DNA from: an uncultured delta proteobacterium
Lineage (GTDB): Bacteria; Myxococcota; Myxococcia; Myxococcales; 40CM-4-68-19
Direction of reading: 5' to 3'
DNA: 32,164 bases
Assembly: GCA_903911145.1 (NCBI GenBank)
Contig: CAIWCD010000050.1
Span: 1-32,164, forward strand
Shown: piece after piece, positions 16,672 to 24,412 of the stretch
How the letters are laid out: every line of letters begins with the position of its first letter
Numbering within the stretch: position 1 is the stretch's first letter
The notes under the pieces: model-generated
Seen by the model: only the letters and a program-made list of their open reading frames with translations
What the model was told of the DNA's origin: nothing
Databases searched by the model: none
Position numbers and translations under genes: made by a program

Positions 16672-19098
16672 GTGACTCGCCGAGATGAACGCGCCGCCTG
16701 CCTCCACTGCAAGAGCCCAATCCCCGAGGGACTCGGAGCCGACGCCAGGTTCTGTTGCGCCGGTTGCTCCGCCGTACATGCGCTGCTCGTCGATGGCGCG
16801 CTGACCCGCTACTACGATCTCGCGCGCGACTCGGTCCTGCCGGTGACAGAGCTCCCGCGCACGCGCAGCGAGGCCTGGCTGGATGTCGCGCTCGGTGAGG
16901 CGGAGCGCGGCACAGAACCGTTCTGCACGCTCACTCTCGATGTGCAGGGAATTCAGTGTGCGGCCTGCGTCTGGCTGATGGGCGAACTCTTCCGGCGGCG
17001 CGAAGGCGGCATCGGCTTCACCGTCAATCCCGCGCTGGGCAAGGCCCGGATGAGTTGGCGTCGCGGTGCATTCGACGTGCGCGCGTTCATCCATGAGGTG
17101 GAACAGTTCGGATACCTTTGCGGTCCGAGCCGCAAGAGCGCCGCGGTCGCCTCCAGCGATCTGCTCCTGCGTCTGGGCATCTGTGCGGCCGCGACGATGA
17201 ACGTGATGATGTTCTCGTTCGCGTTCTACTTCGGCCTCACTGCGCGGGACCCGAGCACCTTCCAGCTCTTCACGCAGCTCTCGCTCGCGCTCGCGTCGGC
17301 GGTCGTGGTCATCGGCGGCTGGCCATTCTTCAAGAGCGCGTTGCTCGGTCTGCGCAGGGGCGTGGCGCATCTCGATCTGCCGATCGCGCTCGGCATCATC
17401 CTCGTCTACTCCGTCTCGGTCACCCAGGCCCTGCGCGGCCGCGGTGATCATACCTATCTCGACACGCTCTGCGTCTTCGTCACGCTGATGCTGGTGGGGC
17501 GCTGGCTGCAGAGGCGCGTGCTCGATCGCAATCGGCAATATCTCCTGCAGGACGCGGGCGCGGATGGGCTGCTGGTGCGGCGCCGCGAGGTGAATGGATC
17601 GATCTCGATCATCGCTGCGCCGCGCGTGCGCAAGACCGATGCGCTGCTGGTCGCGCCCGGCGATCTCGTGCCGGTCGACTCGATTCTCGAGAGCGGGAGC
17701 GCGAGTTTCTCGCTCGATTGGATCACGGGCGAGCCCTATGCGCGCGAGCTCAAGGCTGGGCAGCCGGTGCCGGCGGGCGCGTTCAATGCGGGGCGGACCG
17801 CGGCTGAGTTGCGCGCCGAACAGCCCTTCGCCGACTCTTCGCTGCCGGCACTCCTGACCGCGGGGGCGCGCAAGGACGGCAATCCGCACACCCGCTTCTT
17901 CGAGCGCACCGCCCGCTATTACGTCGGTGTGGTGCTGATGCTGGCCGGTTCGGGATTCCTACTCTGGCTGCACCAGGGAATGACGCGCGCGATCGATGTC
18001 GCGGCGGCGATCCTCGTGGTGACCTGTCCGTGCGCGCTGGGCCTGGCGATCCCGCTCGCCGAAGAGCTGACGCTGGCCTCGCTGCGGCGACGCGGATTGC
18101 TGGTGCGCAGCGCCGACCTCTTCGATCGGCTCGCGAAGGTCCGCACGGTGATCTTCGATAAGACGGGCACGCTGACGCTCGGCAAGCTCGAGCTGCTCGA
18201 ACGTGCGCCACTGGAGATCCTCGCTGCGGCCGATCGCGATGCCGCCTACGAAATGGTTGTACGAAGCAACCATCCGGTGAGCCGCTGCCTCGCTCCCGTG
18301 CTCGCGACGCTCGGTGCGCAATCGGTGCCACACGCGCAGGTCACAGAGGTTCCGGGCGCGGGGCTGCTCCTCGAGCGCGACGGCGCGATCTATCGACTCG
18401 GTGCGAGCAACTGGGCCGCGCCCGGCCTGCATGATCCGCGCAAGTCGGGCGAGACCGTCTTGACGCGAGATGGGGTTGCGCTCGCGCGCCTGTCGACTCG
18501 CGAAGCGGCGCGTACCGGAGCCGCGCAAGCGCTCTCGGAGTTGCAGAAATCCGGGATGCCAGTCTGGCTGGTTTCGGGCGATGAGACGGCGCGCGTGGCA
18601 GCGTTCGCGCAGCAGCTTGGCATCGCGCCCGAGAATACCCGCGGCGCCGCGACCCCGACACGCAAGGCCGCGATCGTCAACGAGCTCAATGCACGCGGTG
18701 GAACGCTCTTCGTCGGCGATGGCGTCAACGACAGCCTCGCGTTCGAGGCCGCGCTGTGCGCCGGGACTCCTGCTCTTGACCGACCCGTGATGCCAGGCAA
18801 GGCCGACTTCCTCCTTCTCGGCGATGACCTCTCCGCGCTGCTCACGCTCTTCTCGACCGCGCAGGCCTCCGGCAAGGTCACGCGCCGCATTGTCGCCCTC
18901 GCCTTCACCTACAACTCGCTCGCGATCGGCGTCTCGCTCGCGGGGATGATGACGCCTCTCGCCGCCGCAATCGCAATGCCGACGAGCTCCGTCTGCATCC
19001 TCCTCTACGCCGCCCGCGCAATCGCCGGAGCCCGCCCGGACCGCGAAGCAAGCCGCGCGATCGCTCAGGCGCAGAACCTGCATGAAGCGCGGGGATGA
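16648..19098 (+). CDS. ccoI: Copper-translocating P1B-type ATPase for cbb3 assembly
   Basis: The protein has 816 residues. The N-terminus carries a cysteine-rich metal site (C-L-H-C at 18-21, F-C-C-A-G-C at 35-40) followed by a heavy-metal-associated domain with C-A-A-C at 104-107. The transmembrane metal site is C-P-C at 460-462, the phosphorylation motif D-K-T-G-T at 504-508, and the hinge G-D-G-V-N-D at 690-695. This N-terminal layout, plus ccoS overlapping the end by four bases, identifies CcoI/FixI, which exports copper across the inner membrane for the haem-copper centre of cbb3 oxidase rather than CopA-type detoxification. The start ATG at 16648 is tentative; GTG at 16672 is an alternative. 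Confidence 0.92.
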   Translation: MPVAQRACVTRRDERAACLHCKSPIPEGLGADARFCCAGCSAVHALLVDGALTRYYDLARDSVLPVTELPRTRSEAWLDVALGEAERGTEPFCTLTLDVQGIQCAACVWLMGELFRRREGGIGFTVNPALGKARMSWRRGAFDVRAFIHEVEQFGYLCGPSRKSAAVASSDLLLRLGICAAATMNVMMFSFAFYFGLTARDPSTFQLFTQLSLALASAVVVIGGWPFFKSALLGLRRGVAHLDLPIALGIILVYSVSVTQALRGRGDHTYLDTLCVFVTLMLVGRWLQRRVLDRNRQYLLQDAGADGLLVRRREVNGSISIIAAPRVRKTDALLVAPGDLVPVDSILESGSASFSLDWITGEPYARELKAGQPVPAGAFNAGRTAAELRAEQPFADSSLPALLTAGARKDGNPHTRFFERTARYYVGVVLMLAGSGFLLWLHQGMTRAIDVAAAILVVTCPCALGLAIPLAEELTLASLRRRGLLVRSADLFDRLAKVRTVIFDKTGTLTLGKLELLERAPLEILAAADRDAAYEMVVRSNHPVSRCLAPVLATLGAQSVPHAQVTEVPGAGLLLERDGAIYRLGASNWAAPGLHDPRKSGETVLTRDGVALARLSTREAARTGAAQALSELQKSGMPVWLVSGDETARVAAFAQQLGIAPENTRGAATPTRKAAIVNELNARGGTLFVGDGVNDSLAFEAALCAGTPALDRPVMPGKADFLLLGDDLSALLTLFSTAQASGKVTRRIVALAFTYNSLAIGVSLAGMMTPLAAAIAMPTSSVCILLYAARAIAGARPDREASRAIAQAQNLHEARG

Positions 19099-19292
19099 AC
19101 GTCCTCGGACTTCAAGTGTTCGTGAGCCTGATGCTCGTGCTTGGGGCGGTTGCCGCTCTTGTCTACAGCGTCCGCCTCGCCGACCACGAGCACGCCGACC
19201 GCCTCTCGCTCCTTCCGCTCGATGACGATGCCCGCAAATTCTGCGCACCCATTCCAGCCCATTCGCAGCCAGACCAGAAAGTGAGTCCGTGA
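19095..19292 (+). CDS. ccoS: cbb3 oxidase maturation protein CcoS
   Basis: This 65-residue protein has one transmembrane segment (about 7-27) followed by a short polar tail. Its small size, single segment and position directly after ccoI, with ATGA start/stop overlap, match CcoS, which is needed to insert cofactors into the cbb3 catalytic subunit. The stop lies one base before the GTG of the oxidase gene, so translation is probably coupled. Confidence 0.87.
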   Translation: MNVLGLQVFVSLMLVLGAVAALVYSVRLADHEHADRLSLLPLDDDARKFCAPIPAHSQPDQKVSP

Positions 19293-19293
19293 C

Positions 19294-21732
19294 GTGGAAC
19301 AGCGACGCATCGTTTACAACGACGGCATCGTCCGCCTCTTCATTGCGGCGTCCGTCATCTTCGGAATCGTCGGCATGCTCGTGGGCGCGCTCGTTGCCAC
19401 GCAGCTCGTCTGGTGGCAGGCGAACCTCGGGATTCCCTATCTCGTCTTCTCGCGCATCCGCCCGCTGCACACGAATGCGGTGATCTTCGCGTTCGTCGGC
19501 AACAGCATGTTCGCCGGCGTCTATTACTCCACCCAGCGCCTCTGCAAGACGCGCATGGCGAGCGACTTCCTCAGCAAGGTCCATTTCTGGGGCTGGCAAT
19601 TAATCATTGTCGCGGCCGCCGTCACGCTGCCGCTCGGCATTACCACCTCGAAGGAGTACGCCGAACTCGAATGGCCGATCGACTTGATGATCGCCATCGT
19701 CTGGGTGGTCTTCGCGGTGAACTTCTTCTGGACGCTCGCCAAGCGGCGCGAGAAGAACCTTTATGTCGCTCTCTGGTTCTATATCGCGACGATTGTCACC
19801 ATCGCGATTCTCCACATCGTCAACTCGTTCGAGATGCCCGTCTCGATGTGGAAGAGCTACTCCGCATATGCCGGAGTTCAGGATGCGCTCGTGCAGTGGT
19901 GGTATGGCCACAACGCCGTCGCGTTCTTCCTGACGACTCCGATTCTCGGCATGATGTACTACTTCATGCCGAAGGCGGCAGAGCGTCCGGTCTATTCCTA
20001 TCGCCTCTCGATCGTGCACTTCTGGGCCCTGGTGTTCCTCTATATCTGGGCCGGCCCGCACCACCTGCTCTATACGGCGCTTCCCGAGTGGGCGCAGTCG
20101 CTCGGGATGGTCTTCTCGATCGCGCTCTGGGCGCCGAGTTGGGGCGGCTTGATTAACGGTCTGTTAACCCTGCGCGGCGCCTGGGGCAAGCTGCGCACCG
20201 ATCCGGTGATTAAATTCTTCGTCGCAGCATTAACCTTCTACGGCATGTCGACGTTCGAAGGCCCGCTGCTTTCGATCAAGAGCGTCAACGGCCTCGCGCA
20301 TTACACCGATTGGATTATCGGCCACGTCCACTCCGGCGCGCTCGGCTGGAACGGCTTCATGGCGGCCGGTACTTTCTATTGGATGGTTCCCCGGCTCTAT
20401 GGAACGAAGCTGCATTCGACCAAGGCCGCCAATACCCATTTCTGGCTCGGTACCGCTGGTATCATCCTCTACGTCGTCTCGATGTGGGCCGCGGGCATTA
20501 CCCAGGGCCTGATGTGGCGTGCGCTCACGCCGGACGGCGCCCTGCTCTATCCGTCGTTCATCGAGACCGTGCTGGCGATCCGCCCTCTCTATGTGATTCG
20601 CCTCGCGGGCGGTCTGCTCTATCTGGTCGGCTTCCTGGTGATGACCTGGAATCTCTATAAGACCGCAGCGTCGGGCAAGGCTGTTGACGGCGAGGCGATG
20701 GTCGTTGATGAGGCGCCGAGCACGGTCGCAGTCCCCAGCGCAGGCTGGCTGATTACCCGTCCTGGCTTCCTCATGGTGCTCGCGGCGGTCGCGATCTCCA
20801 TGCTGCTCGGTGGTGCGTCGCTGAAGATCGCGATTGGAATCCTCGTCGCGCTGCTGGTCCTCGGTGAAGGTGCCTGGCTCTGGTTCAAGAGCAGCAAGCG
20901 CGATCTGACGTCTCCCGCGTGGCACACGATCATCGAAGGCAAGCCGCTCTTCTTCACCGTGCTGCTGCTCGTTTCGGTGCTGGTCGGTGGTATCGCGCAG
21001 ATTATCCCGACCATCTTCGTGCCTTCGGCGGTTCCGTGGACGGGTGCGCCGCAGCAGCCCTATTCGCCACTTGAACTCGAGGGCCGCGATATCTACGTCC
21101 GCGAGGGTTGCTATCTCTGCCACTCGCAGATGATCCGCACGCTCCAGTCAGATACGCTCCGCTATGGCGCCTATTCGCGGCCGGAAGAGTATATCTACGA
21201 CCATCCGTTCCAGTGGGGCAGCAAGCGCAATGGTCCGGATCTCTTCCGCGTCGGCGGGAAGTATCCGAACAAGTGGCATTACCTGCACGTCATCGATCCC
21301 CGCTCGACGAGCCCGGGCAGCAATATGCCGTCGTTCGCCTGGACGCAGGAGTGGAAGGTCGATACCAGCATGACCTCGCGCAAGCTGGGCGTGATGCAGA
21401 AGCTCGGCGTTCCCTATACGAATGCAGAGATCGACGCGGCGAAGGATAACTATCGCAAGCAGGCCGAGTTGATTACCGCGGACCTCGCGACCCAGGGCGT
21501 GGAGATCAGCTGGGATCGCGAACTCGTCGCGCTGATCGCTTATCTGCAGCGACTCGGGCGTGGACCGCAGTTCGGGCCCAATGCTCCGGCAGCGGCACTG
21601 GTCGCGCCGCCGGCCGCTGCTCCCGAGACTGTTCCGGCGGCTCCTGCAGCACCGGTCGCTCCTGCTGCGCCGGGTGCTCCGGCGGCCCCTGCTGCCCCGG
21701 CGGCACCTCCCGCCGAAGTGCCCGGACAATAG
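19294..21732 (+). CDS. ccoNO: cbb3-type cytochrome c oxidase subunit I/II fusion (CcoN-CcoO)
   Basis: The protein has 812 residues. Residues 1 to about 470 are CcoN: about twelve membrane segments with haem ligand His59 (L-H-T-N-A), G-H-N-A-V-A-F, the copper-ligand pair in G-P-H-H-L-L-Y and the G-H-V-H-S-G haem-ligand motif. Residues about 490-540 add two hydrophobic segments as a linker. From about 550 the CcoO portion follows: a membrane anchor, a haem c site C-Y-L-C-H at 606-610 and a Met in P-G-S-N-M-P-S-F. The last 50 residues are an Ala/Pro-rich tail. It reduces oxygen to water and pumps protons in the inner membrane. Normally these are two genes; fusions are known in some lineages. Start GTG at 19294 follows the ccoS stop by one base. 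Confidence 0.95.
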   Translation: MEQRRIVYNDGIVRLFIAASVIFGIVGMLVGALVATQLVWWQANLGIPYLVFSRIRPLHTNAVIFAFVGNSMFAGVYYSTQRLCKTRMASDFLSKVHFWGWQLIIVAAAVTLPLGITTSKEYAELEWPIDLMIAIVWVVFAVNFFWTLAKRREKNLYVALWFYIATIVTIAILHIVNSFEMPVSMWKSYSAYAGVQDALVQWWYGHNAVAFFLTTPILGMMYYFMPKAAERPVYSYRLSIVHFWALVFLYIWAGPHHLLYTALPEWAQSLGMVFSIALWAPSWGGLINGLLTLRGAWGKLRTDPVIKFFVAALTFYGMSTFEGPLLSIKSVNGLAHYTDWIIGHVHSGALGWNGFMAAGTFYWMVPRLYGTKLHSTKAANTHFWLGTAGIILYVVSMWAAGITQGLMWRALTPDGALLYPSFIETVLAIRPLYVIRLAGGLLYLVGFLVMTWNLYKTAASGKAVDGEAMVVDEAPSTVAVPSAGWLITRPGFLMVLAAVAISMLLGGASLKIAIGILVALLVLGEGAWLWFKSSKRDLTSPAWHTIIEGKPLFFTVLLLVSVLVGGIAQIIPTIFVPSAVPWTGAPQQPYSPLELEGRDIYVREGCYLCHSQMIRTLQSDTLRYGAYSRPEEYIYDHPFQWGSKRNGPDLFRVGGKYPNKWHYLHVIDPRSTSPGSNMPSFAWTQEWKVDTSMTSRKLGVMQKLGVPYTNAEIDAAKDNYRKQAELITADLATQGVEISWDRELVALIAYLQRLGRGPQFGPNAPAAALVAPPAAAPETVPAAPAAPVAPAAPGAPAAPAAPAAPPAEVPGQ

Positions 21733-21735
21733 GCC

Positions 21736-21927
21736 ATGTATACGGTCTTCTATCGCGCCAGCGAGTACCTCACCCTGCCGATCGCGACGGCAATCTTCTT
21801 CGTCGGTTTCTTTGCCGCGGTGATCGCATGGGTCGCGAACGACAGTCGCCGCGACGAATGGGATCGCGCAGCAGCGCTGCCGCTCAATGACAGCGCACCA
21901 ACGTCCACGCACGCGCAGGAGCCTTGA
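21736..21927 (+). CDS. ccoQ: cbb3 oxidase small subunit CcoQ
   Basis: This 63-residue protein has one transmembrane segment (about 15-35) and a polar C-terminus with 'NDSRRDEWDRAAALPL', as is typical for CcoQ, a small subunit that stabilises the complex and links it to CcoP. It starts three bases after the oxidase fusion stop and ends one base before ccoP. Confidence 0.88.
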   Translation: MYTVFYRASEYLTLPIATAIFFVGFFAAVIAWVANDSRRDEWDRAAALPLNDSAPTSTHAQEP

Positions 21928-21928
21928 A

Positions 21929-22507
21929 ATGGCGAACACGAGCGAACAGTCCAAGAGCAACATCGACGTCGATACCGGTCACGATTACGACGGCATTCAC
22001 GAGTATGACAACCCGTTGCCGCGCTGGTGGTTGATCATCTTCTGGGTCTGCATTGCCTTCGGATATGGCTATTGGATTCATTTCCACGTCGCCGGCACCG
22101 GGAAGAGCGAGATCGCGGAACTCCAGGAGCAGCAGGCCGAGGCGGTCAAGCGTGCGGCCAATGCGAAAGAAGTGACCGACGATGTTCTGACTCTGCTCTC
22201 GAAGGATCCGGAGACGACGGCAGCGGGCGCGAAGCTGTTCGCGACCAACTGCGTCGTCTGCCACGGCGCGAATGGCGAAGGCAAGATCGGCCCGAACCTG
22301 ACCGATGCATTCTGGATTCACGGCAATAAGCCGACCGATATCTATAAGACGGTATCGACCGGCGTGCTGGAGAAGGGAATGCCCGCCTGGTTGCCCGTGC
22401 TCGGGCCCGATCGCGTGCGGACGCTGGTTGCGTTCGTGATTACGCGAGAGGGTCTGAATCTGCCAGGGAAGGAGCCGCAAGGTGTCCGTGTCACCGGCGG
22501 CCAATAA
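21929..22507 (+). CDS. ccoP: cbb3 oxidase subunit CcoP, single haem c form
   Basis: The protein has 192 residues. A conserved N-terminal 'HDYDGIHEYDNPLPRWW' precedes a transmembrane segment at about 34-51, as in CcoP. Only one haem-binding site is present, C-V-V-C-H at 108-112, with Met151 (G-M-P-A-W) as likely axial ligand. Most CcoP proteins are about 290 residues with two haem c sites, so this one is short by a whole cytochrome domain. ATG at 21929 has AGGAG seven bases upstream, within ccoQ. The 3' end overlaps the ccoG start by 26 bases. It would receive electrons from a soluble or membrane cytochrome. Confidence 0.92.
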   Translation: MANTSEQSKSNIDVDTGHDYDGIHEYDNPLPRWWLIIFWVCIAFGYGYWIHFHVAGTGKSEIAELQEQQAEAVKRAANAKEVTDDVLTLLSKDPETTAAGAKLFATNCVVCHGANGEGKIGPNLTDAFWIHGNKPTDIYKTVSTGVLEKGMPAWLPVLGPDRVRTLVAFVITREGLNLPGKEPQGVRVTGGQ

Positions 22508-23894
22508 CACCGACCGGCCTGAGTTTCTCAATGCGCGGGGTGGACGCAACAAGCTCCACCCCGCCGACGTGCATGGGCGCTTCCTTCGCTGGCGGCGCAT
22601 TGTATATGCGGTCCTGATTCTTCATTACCTGGCGCTGCCGTTCATCAAGAACGGCGCGCATCCGGCGATCCATCTCGATATCGAGGCGCGTCGGTTCTAT
22701 CTCGCCGGCCAGGCGTTCAATGCGCAGGATGTCTGGCTGATCGTATTCCTGCTTGCGGCATTCGCGTTCGGCCTCGTCTTCGTCACCAGTTGGGCGGGCC
22801 GCGTCTGGTGCGGGTGGGCCTGTCCGCAGACCGTGTTTCTCGAGGGTGTCTATCGTCCGATTGAACGGTGGATTGAAGGCAACTCCACGCAGCGCCAGCG
22901 CCTGGATGAATCCCCCTGGGGCGTTCGCAAGCTCGCTCTGCGCGTGATTAAACAGTTCATCTATGTCGCGGTCTCGCTCGCGCTCGCGCACTGGGCGCTG
23001 GCCTTTTTTGTGCCGGTGCCGCAGCTCACCCAGATCGTGTTGCACGGCCCCGCGGGGCACGCGACGCTGTTCAAGTGGGCGATGGGCTTGACCGCGCTCA
23101 TCTGGTTCAACTTTGCCTGGTTCCGTGAGCAGCTCTGCGTCATCGTCTGCCCGTATGGTCGATTGCAGTCGGTGCTGCTCGATAAACAATCATTGATTAT
23201 CGGGTATGACGAATCCCGCGGCGAGCCGCGCGGCAAGAAGCTCAAGGTGCTCCAGGGCGATTCTCCGCGGGTTGGGGATTGCATCGACTGCGGACTCTGC
23301 GTGCGGGTCTGTCCGACGGGAATTGACATCCGCCAGGGACCGCAGATGGAGTGCATCGGCTGTGCGCAGTGCATCGACGCTTGCGATGACGTGATGAAGC
23401 ACGTCGAGCGGCCGCGCGGACTGATTCGCTATGACTCGCTGGTCGGCTTCGAGGGCGGCGAGAAAAAGGTGCTGCGGCCGCGCCTGATGATCTATGGCAG
23501 CTTGAGCGTCGCTGCGGCCTTCGCTGTATTCATCGATGTCGCCACTCTGCGTTCGCCGTTCGAGGCAAATCTCCTTCGTGGACACGGCACGACCTATGTG
23601 CTCGACGGCAACTCCATCCGCGACCAGTTCGAACTGCACGTCGTGAACAAGCACGTCGGTCCGGCTGATTTCGAGATCTCCATCAAAGCGCCACCGGAAG
23701 CGATCATCGTGCTGCCACAACCCACGCTGCATCTCGAGTCGTTGCAGGATCTGCGCACGCCGTTGTTCGTCTCGACCGATCGGGCGAACTATCATGGGTC
23801 GTTCGATATCGAGGTTACGCTCAGCGATCGCACGTCGGAGCGCTCGCGGACGATCGTCGGGCACTTCATCGGTCCCCCCGTCACGCCGCGCTAG
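22482..23894 (+). CDS. ccoG: cbb3 oxidase assembly iron-sulphur protein CcoG
   Basis: The protein has 470 residues with several membrane segments. It has the conserved W-C-G-W-A-C-P-Q-T motif, then C-V-I-V-C-P-Y-G, and two 4Fe-4S ferredoxin motifs (C-I-D-C-G-L-C-V-R-V-C-P and C-I-G-C-A-Q-C-I-D-A-C). The C-terminal third looks like the FixG Ig-like domain. CcoG is implicated in reducing Cu(II) to Cu(I) for cbb3 assembly. GTG at 22482 is supported by AAGGAG at 22469-22474, seven bases away, although this lies inside ccoP. No ccoH-like gene follows; the next gene encodes CBS domains. Confidence 0.95.
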   Translation: MSVSPAANNTDRPEFLNARGGRNKLHPADVHGRFLRWRRIVYAVLILHYLALPFIKNGAHPAIHLDIEARRFYLAGQAFNAQDVWLIVFLLAAFAFGLVFVTSWAGRVWCGWACPQTVFLEGVYRPIERWIEGNSTQRQRLDESPWGVRKLALRVIKQFIYVAVSLALAHWALAFFVPVPQLTQIVLHGPAGHATLFKWAMGLTALIWFNFAWFREQLCVIVCPYGRLQSVLLDKQSLIIGYDESRGEPRGKKLKVLQGDSPRVGDCIDCGLCVRVCPTGIDIRQGPQMECIGCAQCIDACDDVMKHVERPRGLIRYDSLVGFEGGEKKVLRPRLMIYGSLSVAAAFAVFIDVATLRSPFEANLLRGHGTTYVLDGNSIRDQFELHVVNKHVGPADFEISIKAPPEAIIVLPQPTLHLESLQDLRTPLFVSTDRANYHGSFDIEVTLSDRTSERSRTIVGHFIGPPVTPR

Positions 23895-23978
23895 TCGGGT
23901 ATTGGCTGCGGCGCGGGACTTGCTCGCACTGGTTCAAGTTCGACGCGCGATTCGTGCGCCGACCAATCGAGGTGCCTG

Positions 23979-24380
23979 GTGAGCCAGCGGACAGTGAGTG
24001 ATTACATGACCGGTGCGCCGCATAGCATTGGCAAAGATCGGCCGCTTGCGCTCGCCCATGCGCTGATGAAGAGCAACGGCGTGCGGCATCTTCCCGTGCT
24101 CGATGGAGGCACGCTGGTCGGTATGGTGACGGATCGGGACTTGAGCCTCATCGAGGCGATCGCCGATGTCGATGTCCACTCGGTGCTCGTCGAGGAGGCG
24201 ATGTCGCAGGAGGTCTTTACCGTCGCTCCCGAGGACAGGCTCTCGAAAGTCGCACGCGAGATGTCAAACCGGAGAATCGGGTCCGCGGTGATCATGGATC
24301 ACGGAAAGGTCATCGGCGTGTTTACGACTGTCGACGCCCTGCGCGCCCTCGCCGAGATTACAGAACTGCTCGCGCCTTAG
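23979..24380 (+). CDS. Two-CBS-domain protein
   Basis: This 133-residue protein consists of a pair of CBS domains ('VSDYMTGAP...MKSNGVRHLPVLDGGTLVGMVTDRDL' and 'VEEAMSQEVFTVAPEDRL...RIGSAVIMDHGKVIGVFTTVDALRAL'). Such pairs bind adenosine nucleotides and often sense energy state. Start GTG at 23979 with GAGGTG upstream. It follows ccoG by 84 bases on the same strand and converges with the phosphoketolase gene. It is a paralogue of the CBS protein at 26939. Confidence 0.9.
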   Translation: MSQRTVSDYMTGAPHSIGKDRPLALAHALMKSNGVRHLPVLDGGTLVGMVTDRDLSLIEAIADVDVHSVLVEEAMSQEVFTVAPEDRLSKVAREMSNRRIGSAVIMDHGKVIGVFTTVDALRALAEITELLAP

Positions 24381-24391
24381 CGACACGAGGA

Positions 24392-24412
24392 GACGGCGCG
24401 CCTTACGCCGTC
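24392..24412. terminator. Short hairpin between convergent CBS and phosphoketolase genes
   Basis: GACGGCG (24392-24398) and CGCCGTC (24406-24412) form a perfect 7-bp stem with a 7-base loop that contains the phosphoketolase stop codon (24403-24405). There is no T-run. It fits a compact bidirectional terminator, but this is inferred from position. Confidence 0.35.

Noticed and set aside
16588-16712. Overlapping long starts of ccoI and the TauE-like gene
   Set aside because: Both extensions lie antisense to the other gene's N-terminus and lack family similarity; shorter starts give standard protein ends.
21560-21730. Antisense Gly/Ala-rich frame under the CcoO tail resembling a collagen-like protein
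   Set aside because: It is the complement of the Ala/Pro-coding tail and has no independent start context.
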